Positions 38,547 to 46,863 of a DNA stretch of 64,000 nucleotides are shown here, in pieces. This DNA is from JAJRPT01 sp965661945. Lineage in GTDB: Bacteria > Bacteroidota > Ignavibacteria > Kapaibacteriales > UBA2268. A program made the translations under genes and the position numbers. Numbering within the stretch: the first letter of the stretch is position 1; each line of letters begins with the position of its first letter. The stretch covers positions 372,001 to 436,000 of the forward strand of contig CBFIFP010000002.1 in the NCBI GenBank assembly GCA_965661945.1. The letters run 5' to 3'. Under the pieces are notes generated by a model, which worked only from the letters and a program-made list of their open reading frames with translations, ran no database searches and was not told the origin of the DNA.

Positions 38547-38668
38547 AATAAATTGCATTATCATTTTTTCAAAACTAAAAAAAAGTTCATGCAAAAACGT
38601 CATTTTTAATCAATTTGGAAGCGTTGATGTCCTCCAAATTGTAACAATGCTAAAAAATAGGAGGCATT
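38547..38668 (+). promoter_or_regulatory. conserved cassette leader, copy 1, with hairpin and strong GGAGG site
   Basis: This leader recurs before three Cys-rich genes. It carries AAATTGCATTATCATTTTTT, AAAACTAAAAAAAAGTTCAT and GCAAAAACGTCATTTTTAAT, then a hairpin: CAATTTGGA (38611-38619) and TCCAAATTG (38633-38641) around AGCGTTGATGTCC. The loop edge gives CCTCC at 38631-38635, which can pair with GGAGG at 38660-38664, four bases before the start codon. Most genes here lack such a Shine-Dalgarno site. Confidence 0.7.
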
Positions 38669-39328
38669 ATGCTATCATCAAAAAACTCTTCTAAAACCCC
38701 TAATCGCCCTAAGTCTTTATCGAGCGGGGCTTACAAGAATTTTGTTCCAGCAATTATCATAGCAATGGCTATGTTCTTTGCAAGTAATATAAGTAGTAAG
38801 GCGCAATGTAATCCTTGTGCAAGTGGATTTACACCCAAAAGCTTTCAATATACTTTAGAGGGAACAAGTTGCACAATATCAGTAAACTATTGTACTGATT
38901 GCGCACCAATTGGGCATACGTCTGTAAGATTATGTGATATTATAATTCCTTATGGTTCATGCAATGGGATTCAAATAAATTCAGATTTTTGGGAAGAAAT
39001 TAGGAGAGCTACACTTATACACAATGTTGAAAACTGTGATTTAGGAATACCACCTTGTCCTCACAATAGAAGACAAATGGATTTATTTCAAGGTGATTGT
39101 AAAAAATTAGTTTATGATGACTACTATGAAACAGTTACAATTGAGGAATGTAACCAATCTGCAGGGACTTGTGTAAATTATTATTCAATCTGTTGGAATC
39201 CAATAACTCAACAATATGAAATAGATTTTAATGACTTTGATGTAGTTGACCCAGGACAATGTGGTCCGGCATTTCCTTATATAGACCCATTAAATAAATT
39301 TTTACAATGTTTTACCACTTGTAATTAA
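38669..39328 (+). CDS. Cys-rich secreted protein, cassette 1
   Basis: The 219-residue protein is not recognised. A long basic N-region with PNRPKSLSS leads to a hydrophobic segment (FVPAIIIAMAMFFASN) ending SSKAQ, an extended signal peptide. The mature part has 16 cysteines. It shares with the cassette 2 protein C-x6-C-x2-C-[AS]-P, and with both sister proteins a C-x15-16-C-x5-6-C-x6-C pattern (here starting at CKKLVYDD). No sorting domain is seen. Start choice is secure because GGAGG lies 4 bases upstream. Function is unknown; disulfide-stabilised surface or periplasmic protein is inferred. Confidence 0.75.
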   Translation: MLSSKNSSKTPNRPKSLSSGAYKNFVPAIIIAMAMFFASNISSKAQCNPCASGFTPKSFQYTLEGTSCTISVNYCTDCAPIGHTSVRLCDIIIPYGSCNGIQINSDFWEEIRRATLIHNVENCDLGIPPCPHNRRQMDLFQGDCKKLVYDDYYETVTIEECNQSAGTCVNYYSICWNPITQQYEIDFNDFDVVDPGQCGPAFPYIDPLNKFLQCFTTCN

Positions 39329-39336
39329 ATAAGATA

Positions 39337-39370
39337 GGAACAAGGGATTATTTCCTTCGTTCCATTTTTT
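39337..39370 (+). terminator. terminator or attenuator between the cassette 1 genes
   Basis: GGAACAAGG (39337-39345) pairs with CCTT and GTTCC (39354-39363) with one bulged C, followed by six T. It lies only 20 bases before the next start, so it could attenuate rather than end transcription. Confidence 0.65.
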
Positions 39371-39390
39371 ACATTTAAAAAGGTTTCATC

Positions 39391-41790
39391 ATGAAAAATA
39401 TTCTACTTATTATTTTTTTCTCAAATTTACTTTATTCTCAATTTCCAGAAAATTTTTATCTACGAGATTTTACAAATGGTTACTATCCAATTGAAAATGA
39501 TGAAACTAAAATATTATCAGTTGGAATTGATAGCTTGTTTTTTTATGGTGGAAATGGTGTGATAATAAAAACATTTGATGGTGGAAATACTTGGGAACAA
39601 AATTTTATAGGAACTTATGGATATATTTTAAAAATGATAAAATCAGGAAATAATATTTTTGGAATTTCAAATTTTAATGAATTTATGAAAAGTTCTGATT
39701 TTGGTGAATTTTGGGAATTTAATAAATTCACTACTCTGTTATCAAGTTTTGATACTTTAGAAAATAATATATATATTTCAACCTTTCCAAATGACACTAT
39801 TCTTGTTACAACAGACTATGGAAATTCATTTTTACCTATTAAGACAAACATAGATAGTATAATTGAAATATTTTCTTTTAAAGATAAGCTTATAATACAA
39901 GACACAAAAAATGATTTATACTATAGTAGTAGCGGATATAAGTTTCAAAAATTAGATTTACCAAATATCGCAGACTTTGTTATTAGTAAAAAAGAAAATA
40001 ATATTTACTTAAATAATAAAAATACAATTGCCAAATTAAACGAAGATTTAACCTGGGATTTAGATAAAATTTTGGATATTGATAAACAATTTGGATTTTT
40101 CCCAATAGAAAATGGTTTTTTGATTTTTAAAAATCAATTTGATGAAAACAATACAAAAATTTCAGACAAAAAAACTATAATCTATGAATACATAAGAAAT
40201 AATAATACTTTTAGAATTAATATAATTGACTCACTTCATCCATTAATTTACAACGGTTTTTCAACTTTTTTTAATTTTGGGAACTCACTTGAAATACATG
40301 ATTTTATAATAAATAATAATAATATTTATTTTTCATTATTCTTCAATAAAATCATAAAATATGAAAATATGCAAAGGTTTAAAATAATAAATGAAAAATA
40401 TCCAAGGTCTTCTGCAACAACAGAAATCATTTTTAATGATGATTATTGGATTAGAATAAGCCCGAATTCTTCATACTTATTAAAATCAACTGATGGTGGG
40501 ATTTCTTTCTTACCTTTAAACTCAATTATAAGTAAATATGTATTAGATAACAATATAAATGATACAATTATTGATTTTATGATGCCAACCAGGTATAACA
40601 ATTACTTTAAGGATAAAGATACTTTTATTTTTCCACTTGGAAATAGATTTAGATTGAATCAATATAGTATTTCATCTGGATTTGGCTCTGCTACTTCTTG
40701 GGCTATATCAAAAGATGGTGGATTGACTTATGATATAATTCAGGATTCTATTAGAAAGCATTTGTTTATTGATTTACCGTCGAATAGGTCATCAATAGTT
40801 TTCCAAAGTCATATTGGAAGTAATTTTTTAATCTCCCAGAATCATGGAGATATTAATTATTTTTATCTATTAGATGAAAACTACTCTATGAAATTAACTA
40901 GTCAAATTGATAGTTCTTCTTTTGCATATTGCTTTTATGATAATGTTAATGATTTAACTTGGTGTAAATCAGTTTATTACTTTGATTATATTACAAATAA
41001 TGATACTATTAGAAAAGAAAATAATACATTTTATTTTACGAATGATGGATATTCATGGACACAAGTTTTCCAAATTACTTTGGATAGAAATAGCGATGCC
41101 GAAATTGGAATATCTAAGGACAATAATATTTATATTCTTGCCAACAAAGAAAAACCATTTCTATATAAATATGATTTAAAAACAAATGAAATAGAAGAGG
41201 TTGAATTTGAGACAAAATACAATAAATTGCATTTTATAAATGATCACTATAAAAATAAACTTTTGAGATTAGAGGAAGATAAAATTTATGCAACTTGGAT
41301 AGAAGAAATTGATTCTATGAGTTTAAGTAGAACCGCTATTGTATCATTAGAACTAAGAAATGATAATTATAAAGTTAACACTATTTTTGAAAGAATACAA
41401 CCAAATACTCACATTATAAATCCTTTTTATGATGATGCAGATTTTGTTTATTCTAAAAACATACCTGGCTTATGGGCTCATTTGTATAAAAAAATTGAAG
41501 AAGATAAATACAAATATTATACTTCAATTAATCAAAAGGACATAAATAAAGAATTATTAGAAGTATATAGTTTCCCCAACCCAGCAACAAAAGGAGAAAA
41601 CATAAACATCGAACTAAATGAATACGCCGAAAAAGTAACAATTTACGATTTGTTTGGCAATGAAATATATTCAGTAAATCAATTCAGCAATAAATTTGAA
41701 ATACCTACAACAAATTTAAATTCAGGTATTTACATTATAGTAATCGACTTGGGAGGCAAAAGGAAAATCTCAAAATTTGTTGTGGAGTAA
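39391..41790 (+). CDS. large Asp-box secreted protein with type IX sorting domain, cassette 1
   Basis: The 799-residue protein has a signal peptide (MKNILLIIFFSNLLYS). It contains scattered Asp-box motifs of beta-propellers (FDGGNTWEQ, SSDFGEFWEF, STDGGISFLP, SKDGGLTYD, TNDGYSWTQV). The last 75 residues are a type IX sorting domain starting FPNPATKGENI and ending KRKISKFVVE. It should be exported by the SprA system and anchored on the cell surface. The sorting domain is nearly identical to those of the cassette 3 and 4 proteins, whereas the rest is not. Ligand and function are unknown. Confidence 0.8.
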   Translation: MKNILLIIFFSNLLYSQFPENFYLRDFTNGYYPIENDETKILSVGIDSLFFYGGNGVIIKTFDGGNTWEQNFIGTYGYILKMIKSGNNIFGISNFNEFMKSSDFGEFWEFNKFTTLLSSFDTLENNIYISTFPNDTILVTTDYGNSFLPIKTNIDSIIEIFSFKDKLIIQDTKNDLYYSSSGYKFQKLDLPNIADFVISKKENNIYLNNKNTIAKLNEDLTWDLDKILDIDKQFGFFPIENGFLIFKNQFDENNTKISDKKTIIYEYIRNNNTFRINIIDSLHPLIYNGFSTFFNFGNSLEIHDFIINNNNIYFSLFFNKIIKYENMQRFKIINEKYPRSSATTEIIFNDDYWIRISPNSSYLLKSTDGGISFLPLNSIISKYVLDNNINDTIIDFMMPTRYNNYFKDKDTFIFPLGNRFRLNQYSISSGFGSATSWAISKDGGLTYDIIQDSIRKHLFIDLPSNRSSIVFQSHIGSNFLISQNHGDINYFYLLDENYSMKLTSQIDSSSFAYCFYDNVNDLTWCKSVYYFDYITNNDTIRKENNTFYFTNDGYSWTQVFQITLDRNSDAEIGISKDNNIYILANKEKPFLYKYDLKTNEIEEVEFETKYNKLHFINDHYKNKLLRLEEDKIYATWIEEIDSMSLSRTAIVSLELRNDNYKVNTIFERIQPNTHIINPFYDDADFVYSKNIPGLWAHLYKKIEEDKYKYYTSINQKDINKELLEVYSFPNPATKGENINIELNEYAEKVTIYDLFGNEIYSVNQFSNKFEIPTTNLNSGIYIIVIDLGGKRKISKFVVE

Positions 41791-41794
41791 AAAA

Positions 41795-41823
41795 AATCCA
41801 ACAAATTAACAAATTGTCGGATT
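41795..41823 (+). terminator. cassette 1 terminator
   Basis: AATCCAACAA (41795-41804) and TTGTCGGATT (41814-41823) form a stem with one A-C mismatch, followed by TTATTTTCTTTT. The same element, with AATCCGAC and GTCGGATT-type arms, ends cassettes 2 and 3. Confidence 0.7.
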
Positions 41824-41999
41824 AAATTATTTTCTTTTACACTTGCATATATAAATTATTTTATGTAGATTGTAATATCATATTTTCAAAACTAAATAAA
41901 GTTCATGCAAAAACGTCATTTTTAATCAATTTGGAAGCGTTGATGTTGGAAGCGTTGATGTCCTCCAAATTGTAACAATGCTTAAAAATAGGAGGCATT
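41824..41999 (+). promoter_or_regulatory. conserved cassette leader, copy 2, with a 15-bp tandem duplication
   Basis: After TTTTCTTTTACACTTGC and a TATCATATTTTCAAAACTAAA stretch, this leader keeps the GCAAAAACGTCATTTTTAAT block and the hairpin arms CAATTTGGA (41927-41935) and TCCAAATTG (41964-41972). The unit TTGGAAGCGTTGATG is repeated (41931-41945, 41946-41960), enlarging the loop from 13 to 28 bases. CCTCC (41962-41966) and GGAGG (41991-41995) are conserved. Confidence 0.7.
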
Positions 42000-42707
42000 A
42001 TGAAAACATCAAAAAATATTTCTCAAATCCCTAATCGCCCTAAGTCTTTATCGGGGTGGGGCTTACCCCATTTTATTCCAGCAATAATAATAGCACTCGC
42101 TATGTTCTTTGCAAGTAATGTTAGTAGTAAGGCGCAGTGTACGGGCACAGCTTCTCCATATTCTCACACAATAACTATAGGTCCTTGCGTATTTGTAGTA
42201 GATATTTGTGTGAACTGTAGTCCAGCATTTATGACGTCTGCAACTTTTATGGGTTATACTTATGATGATTCGAACCCTGCTTGTTCGCCACCTCATAACA
42301 CATTAATTTCTCAAATAATCAATGACCTATCAGACCCTAATTTATATTGGAATGTTTTTTGTCAAGGAGCTTGGGGATTAAATCCTTGTAATGATCCACC
42401 CAATTTTCCTCAATCATCTTACAATCAATATGAACTTATAGTTCCTATTTGTTTTTACTATGAAAGGTTAGATGAAGATTATATTGACGTAAAGGTATGC
42501 GAAGATTCTCCTTATTGCATTATTACTTATCAAAGTTGCTTTGACTCTTCTGTACCACCATCGGGCGTTTTCCATACATATCAAGTAGATATTGATGGTC
42601 CTTTTGGAACAGTTGATTGTGAAGAATCAGTAGATCCACCTGCTGAAAATGACTATGACCCAACAGAATGTTTTATTTTATCAGGAACACCTTGTCCTAT
42701 AGAATAA
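42000..42707 (+). CDS. Cys-rich secreted protein, cassette 2
   Basis: The 235-residue protein is a sister of the cassette 1 protein. The N-terminal NRPKSLS and FIPAIIIALAMFFASN through SSKAQ segments are nearly identical, while the mature part has diverged strongly. It has 14 cysteines and keeps C-x6-C-x2-C-S-P (CVFVVDICVNCSP) and C-x15-C-x5-C-x6-C (from CFYYERLD to QSCF). It is acidic and proline-rich toward the end. There is no sorting domain. Function is unknown. Confidence 0.75.
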   Translation: MKTSKNISQIPNRPKSLSGWGLPHFIPAIIIALAMFFASNVSSKAQCTGTASPYSHTITIGPCVFVVDICVNCSPAFMTSATFMGYTYDDSNPACSPPHNTLISQIINDLSDPNLYWNVFCQGAWGLNPCNDPPNFPQSSYNQYELIVPICFYYERLDEDYIDVKVCEDSPYCIITYQSCFDSSVPPSGVFHTYQVDIDGPFGTVDCEESVDPPAENDYDPTECFILSGTPCPIE

Positions 42708-42717
42708 ATATTTTAAT

Positions 42718-42751
42718 AACTCAACCAGAATCATCTGGTTGAGTTTTTTTT
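42718..42751 (+). terminator. strong terminator between the cassette 2 genes
   Basis: AACTCAACCAGA (42718-42729) and TCTGGTTGAGTT (42734-42745) form a perfect 12-bp stem with an ATCA loop and a T tract. It lies just 30 bases before the next gene, so that gene either has its own promoter further upstream or depends on read-through. Confidence 0.92.
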
Positions 42752-42774
42752 AAACAAATAAAAGGAATCTAAAA

Positions 42775-45039
42775 ATGAAAACAATTATACTTATTCTTTT
42801 AATCTCAACTCAAATCTCTCTTTCTCAGTGGAAAAAATTAGATGCTCCATATAGAATAACAAATGTACAAAATATTCAAGTTTTTCAAGGAGTTTTTTAT
42901 GCAACTAAATCTGATATAATATACAAAAGCAATGACGAAGGTCAATCTTGGGAAGAAATTAGCACAAATTTAAAAAATTTTGAAACTTTCAAACATATTT
43001 ATAAATTACATATTTATGATGGAGTTTTCTATGCTATTTCTGCAAATGATTTTAATTCAATTTTTGAATCTGACCTTTATATAAGTAACGACCTTGGTGT
43101 AAATTGGGAACAAATAAAAATTGGCTCAGGTCAACTTGATTTCTTTCAGAAAATTGAAAATGACTTTTACATTTACAGTTCTAATAGTCCAAGAGGTATT
43201 CTTACGAGTAAAGATGCAAAAAATTGGGAATTACTTGACATTAACGAACCTATTAATCCTCTATCAATATATAATAAACTTTATAAAACTAATGATACTA
43301 TCATCGTTTATCAATATGGTACTGATTCGCAACAAGGAGGTATTCTAAACTATAATTCAATCAAAATCAGTGTCGATAATGGTCAAACTTGGATTATAAA
43401 AGGCGATTCTTTGTCAAATTTAGGTGTCAAGTATCTTGATAAAATTGGTAATTCACTAATTGCAGGAACAAGGTCTGGTGTTTATATTTCCAATGATTTT
43501 GGAGATACTTGGCTCTTAAGCAACGGAGTTTTACCAGAAGAAAGCCGCTTTGTAAATGATATGTTAGTTGTTGATGATGTAATTTATTTCGCTGCCCTTA
43601 GAGGATTTTGGAAATCAATTGATTTAGGAAAAACTTGGGAATTAGTTAATACTTCATTACCTGACGTTGGATTTCATAATATAGTTATTCAAAACGGATA
43701 TAGTTTTATATATATATACAGTGTATCTAAGAATATTCAACAAAACTTAATATCAAAAGACAACTTCAATTCTTATAAAACATTAAATTTTACTTCAAAC
43801 TTACAAATTAGTAATTTTATTAATGAAGAGAGCGGATATTATGGAACAAGTGAAGGAATTTATACTTATGACAATAATTCGAATACATTTGAATTAATAA
43901 GTGATTTTTTCCAAAGCAAATCAGAGCCAGTTTCAAAATTATTCAAAAAAGACAATTTTTTAATTGCTCATTATGGAGGAAGAAGATTTGGTTTTATGGA
44001 CTATGCGATTATTTCTGGTGATTATGGAAAAACATGGGATATTATAGATTATAACAAACCTAATAGAGTAAATTTCATTGGCTTTTATATTAATTCAGAC
44101 AACCGAATCTTTACAATAAGCCAAAACTATGGAATACTTTACTCTGATGATTTAGGTAAAACATGGGAAGAAATTGAAATTGATGAAAATACAAAAATTC
44201 GTTTAGTATCAATGAAATCACTAAATACTAAAGGAAATTATTTTGTAGAAAATGACTCCATTTTTCTTTATTCAACTGGACTAATTTACAAAACTGACCA
44301 AAACTTTTCAGAATTGACAGATGTTGTTGATAGACAAGACACTTCTTTTCTAAAAAATCTTTTAAATAAAGATATTAGTCATTTCGCTAAATATGAAAAT
44401 TTCGTAGCTATAAGTAATTCTTCAGATAATTATCTTTATTTATCTTATGATTATGGAAAATCTTGGGAAAGATGTAATTTTGACTTCGAAATTGAGAAAG
44501 AACGATATACTCTACCATTAATCAATGATATTGTTAATGTAGATAGTAACTTGATTGTTAGCACATTTCATGGAATATATCTTTCCACAGATTACGGAAA
44601 AAATTGGACAGATATGCGATATAACCTTCCAAAAATATCAGAAGGAACCAAATATTTATACAGATTCAAAAACAAACTATATCTAAGTATGGGTAGTTTA
44701 GGTTTCTATGAATTAGACCTAAAAGAATTAGGCATCGCATCAGTTGAAAATCGAAACATACTTTACCATTATCCACCATTTCCACAACCATCTACAACAT
44801 CAGTAAATATAAAAACATTTTGGGATGCAGGAGTAATAAATTTCACAGAAGATGACATTGAAATTTACAACTTAAATGGTGAAAAGTTAATAACCAAAGA
44901 CAAAATTAAGATAAACAAAGAAGCCCAAAACATCGGAACAATAACGTGGGACAACAGCGGAGTAGAACCAGGAATTTACATAATGAAAACAAAACACGGT
45001 ACTGAAACACTAATCACAAAAATTATGGTTGTTAAATAA
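42775..45039 (+). CDS. Asp-box repeat secreted protein with type IX sorting domain, cassette 2
   Basis: The 754-residue protein has a signal peptide (MKTIILILLISTQISLS) and about ten Asp-box repeats, e.g. SNDEGQSWEE, SVDNGQTWI, SNDFGDTWL, SIDLGKTWE, SGDYGKTWD, SYDYGKSWE and STDYGKNWT. This is the pattern of sialidase/Ycf48-like beta-propellers, although no sialidase catalytic residues were identified. The C-terminal PFPQPSTTSVNI through LITKIMVVK is a type IX sorting domain of a different subtype from the other cassettes. It is probably a surface adhesin or binding protein. Confidence 0.82.
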   Translation: MKTIILILLISTQISLSQWKKLDAPYRITNVQNIQVFQGVFYATKSDIIYKSNDEGQSWEEISTNLKNFETFKHIYKLHIYDGVFYAISANDFNSIFESDLYISNDLGVNWEQIKIGSGQLDFFQKIENDFYIYSSNSPRGILTSKDAKNWELLDINEPINPLSIYNKLYKTNDTIIVYQYGTDSQQGGILNYNSIKISVDNGQTWIIKGDSLSNLGVKYLDKIGNSLIAGTRSGVYISNDFGDTWLLSNGVLPEESRFVNDMLVVDDVIYFAALRGFWKSIDLGKTWELVNTSLPDVGFHNIVIQNGYSFIYIYSVSKNIQQNLISKDNFNSYKTLNFTSNLQISNFINEESGYYGTSEGIYTYDNNSNTFELISDFFQSKSEPVSKLFKKDNFLIAHYGGRRFGFMDYAIISGDYGKTWDIIDYNKPNRVNFIGFYINSDNRIFTISQNYGILYSDDLGKTWEEIEIDENTKIRLVSMKSLNTKGNYFVENDSIFLYSTGLIYKTDQNFSELTDVVDRQDTSFLKNLLNKDISHFAKYENFVAISNSSDNYLYLSYDYGKSWERCNFDFEIEKERYTLPLINDIVNVDSNLIVSTFHGIYLSTDYGKNWTDMRYNLPKISEGTKYLYRFKNKLYLSMGSLGFYELDLKELGIASVENRNILYHYPPFPQPSTTSVNIKTFWDAGVINFTEDDIEIYNLNGEKLITKDKIKINKEAQNIGTITWDNSGVEPGIYIMKTKHGTETLITKIMVVK

Positions 45040-45043
45040 AAAA

Positions 45044-45082
45044 AATCCGACGACAAAAAAAGTCGTCAGATTGAATTTTTCT
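45044..45082 (+). terminator. cassette 2 terminator
   Basis: AATCCGACGAC (45044-45054) and GTCGTCAGATT (45062-45072) pair with one mismatch around seven A, followed by a T-rich tail. It is a relative of the cassette 1 and 3 terminators. Confidence 0.8.
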
Positions 45083-45150
45083 TTTACACTTGCGAAAGTA
45101 AATTATTTTATATAGATTGCAATATCATATTTTCAAAACTAAAAAAAGTT
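45083..45150 (+). repeat. truncated cassette leader, copy 3
   Basis: The block TTTTCTTTTACACTTGC, the AT-rich stretch and GCAATATCATATTTTCAAAACTAAAAAAAGTT match copies 2 and 4. The homology stops abruptly where the others continue CATGCAAAAACG or TATGCAAAGACG, so the hairpin and the GGAGG are missing. Confidence 0.7.
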
Positions 45151-45243
45151 ATTGGCAAGGATAACCTTGATAATGGTTTTCATATTTTGATTTTAAACTA
45201 TCAAGGTGTTCAAAAAACATTCAAATTTATAAATAAAAAATAA
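45151..45243 (+). pseudogene. remnant: last codons of a deleted secreted protein with sorting domain
   Basis: Immediately after the truncated leader, an open frame reads KDNLDNGFHILILNYQGVQ and then KTFKFINKK before a TAA. This is the ending of a type IX sorting domain and resembles the cassette 4 Cys-rich protein's end (QKTFKIMELK). There is no start codon or upstream body. It is best read as a deletion scar of a Cys-rich gene in cassette 3. Confidence 0.6.
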
Positions 45244-45254
45244 GGAAAAGAAAA

Positions 45255-46619
45255 ATGATTTTAATTTTAATGTTACTAAACATTCTAAGTGCAAACGATA
45301 TGATAAATATCTATCGCCACCCTGACACATTAAGAATTGATAACATTATCCATAATGACCAAGGGGTCATTATGGGTAATACTTATGTTGTTTTAAATCC
45401 ACAAAGTTTTTCTCAATTTAAGTATAATTTAATTTCTTATGACAATGGAAGAACTTTCGATACTGTTTCAAGTTTTATTGGAGCTTCAAGTCCTAACAAA
45501 ACTCTGGGTCTAACCCATTTTGCTTTAAGTTATAAAGAAAAATTTATTTTTGTTAACCAAGAACAAGGTTTGTATTTATTAAAAACTTCAGATTATGGAA
45601 AATCTTTTGATACCATTACGATATCTGATGACAAGAGATTGGCAACACCAACTTTCGCTTTGAACCAAAATGATACTAATATAATAATATATTCGAATAC
45701 TAATTCTATGATTAAAGATGATAAAGCATATTTTCATTTTATAATTTCTTATGATGGTTTTCAAACCTATAATGAAATTGATTTTGAGGTAATAAAAGAT
45801 GAAATATATGTGATAAGTGATTTAAAACTCATTAATGATGAAATTGAATTATTTTGTTATTATTATAGCGAAGAAGAAGACTTTTATGAATACAGAAAAG
45901 TGAGTTACAATTTAAAAACTGAATCTTATTCTATTCAGACATTGAAATACATTTTAAACCAATTTAAAATAATTGATAAAGTTGAAGATTTTTATTTTAC
46001 TTATTTACAAACAATTTATGAAAAAAAAGATAATTATAATGACATAAAAAGTATGTTATTAGTTAAATTTAATGACGAAAATTTTGAAGTTCTTGATACA
46101 GTAAACCCTCAATATACGGGCAGAATGTCATTATTAAGTTATAAAAAAGATAATTACATATTTACACTAAAACATAATGGACTTCATACCTATAACATAG
46201 AAACAAATGAATCATTTAATTTTGATTTTGAATTTAACTTATTAGGTAAAAACTATTGTGTATTTTCACCTGAAAAAGGTTATAGTTGGTGGGATGAAGA
46301 AACAAACACATTATTATTTTCAGTTGGCACTTTTTGTGTTTTAGAATTTGATGTATTTTCAATATTAAGCGTAGAAAATGAAAATTCAAATACATTAATC
46401 TTCCCCAACCCCGCCCCAAAAGGGCAAAGCATAAGCATCGAACTTGATGAATATGCTAGTAATGTAACTATTTACGATTTACTTGGCAATGAAATATATT
46501 CAGTAAATCAATTCAGCAATAAATTTGAAATACCAACATCAAATTTAAGTTCCGGTATTTACATTACAGTAATCGATTTAGGAGGCAAAAGGAAAATATC
46601 AAAATTTGTAGTGGAGTGA
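45255..46619 (+). CDS. secreted protein with type IX sorting domain, cassette 3
   Basis: The 454-residue protein has a very short hydrophobic leader (MILILMLLNILSAN). The beta-rich body carries degenerate Asp-box motifs (SYDNGRTFDTV, TSDYGKSFDTI, SYDGFQTYNEI). The type IX sorting domain begins FPNPAPKGQSI and ends KRKISKFVVE. It is a paralogue of the cassette 4 protein (shared DTLRIDNI/DSLRIEKI start and overall length). It ends in TGA, where the near-identical cassette 1 tail ends in TAA. Confidence 0.8.
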   Translation: MILILMLLNILSANDMINIYRHPDTLRIDNIIHNDQGVIMGNTYVVLNPQSFSQFKYNLISYDNGRTFDTVSSFIGASSPNKTLGLTHFALSYKEKFIFVNQEQGLYLLKTSDYGKSFDTITISDDKRLATPTFALNQNDTNIIIYSNTNSMIKDDKAYFHFIISYDGFQTYNEIDFEVIKDEIYVISDLKLINDEIELFCYYYSEEEDFYEYRKVSYNLKTESYSIQTLKYILNQFKIIDKVEDFYFTYLQTIYEKKDNYNDIKSMLLVKFNDENFEVLDTVNPQYTGRMSLLSYKKDNYIFTLKHNGLHTYNIETNESFNFDFEFNLLGKNYCVFSPEKGYSWWDEETNTLLFSVGTFCVLEFDVFSILSVENENSNTLIFPNPAPKGQSISIELDEYASNVTIYDLLGNEIYSVNQFSNKFEIPTSNLSSGIYITVIDLGGKRKISKFVVE

Positions 46620-46625
46620 AGAAAA

Positions 46626-46668
46626 AATCCGACAAGTTAACAATTCGTCGGATTGAATTATTTTCTTT
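46626..46668 (+). terminator. cassette 3 terminator
   Basis: AATCCGAC (46626-46633) and GTCGGATT (46647-46654) pair perfectly over 8 bp and are followed by GAATTATTTTCTTTT. It is the same element as in cassettes 1 and 2. Confidence 0.75.
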
Positions 46669-46816
46669 TACACTTGCTTATATAAAATATATTTTATAAA
46701 TTGCATTATCATTTTTTCAAAACTAAAAAAAAGTTTATGCAAAGACGTTATTTTTAATCAATTTGGTTGGGTTGATGTCCTCCAAATTGAATGTAGCAAT
46801 TTAAAACGGAGGTTTT
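46669..46816 (+). promoter_or_regulatory. conserved cassette leader, copy 4
   Basis: It contains CACTTGC, AAATTGCATTATCATTTTTT and GCAAAGACGTTATTTTTAAT, then hairpin arms CAATTTGG (46759-46766) and CCAAATTG (46782-46789). The left half of the loop differs from the other copies (TTGGG in place of AAGCG) but TTGATGTCCTCC is kept. GGAGG lies at 46808-46812, four bases before the ATG at 46817. Arms and GGAGG are conserved while the loop varies. Confidence 0.7.
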
Positions 46817-46863
46817 ATGAATACATCAAAAGATATAAAAATCGCAAATCTCGCTAACTCATT

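Noticed and set aside
38585..38668. Known riboswitch class (c-di-GMP, fluoride or cobalamin) in the leader
   Set aside because: I compared remembered core motifs and found no convincing match; the element stays unclassified.
42063..42296. Minus-strand ORF opposite the cassette 2 Cys-rich gene
   Set aside because: It is a shadow of the conserved export segment and Cys-rich start on the other strand.
42775..45039. Sialidase enzyme
   Set aside because: Asp-box repeats alone occur in many propellers; the arginine triad and catalytic residues were not identified.
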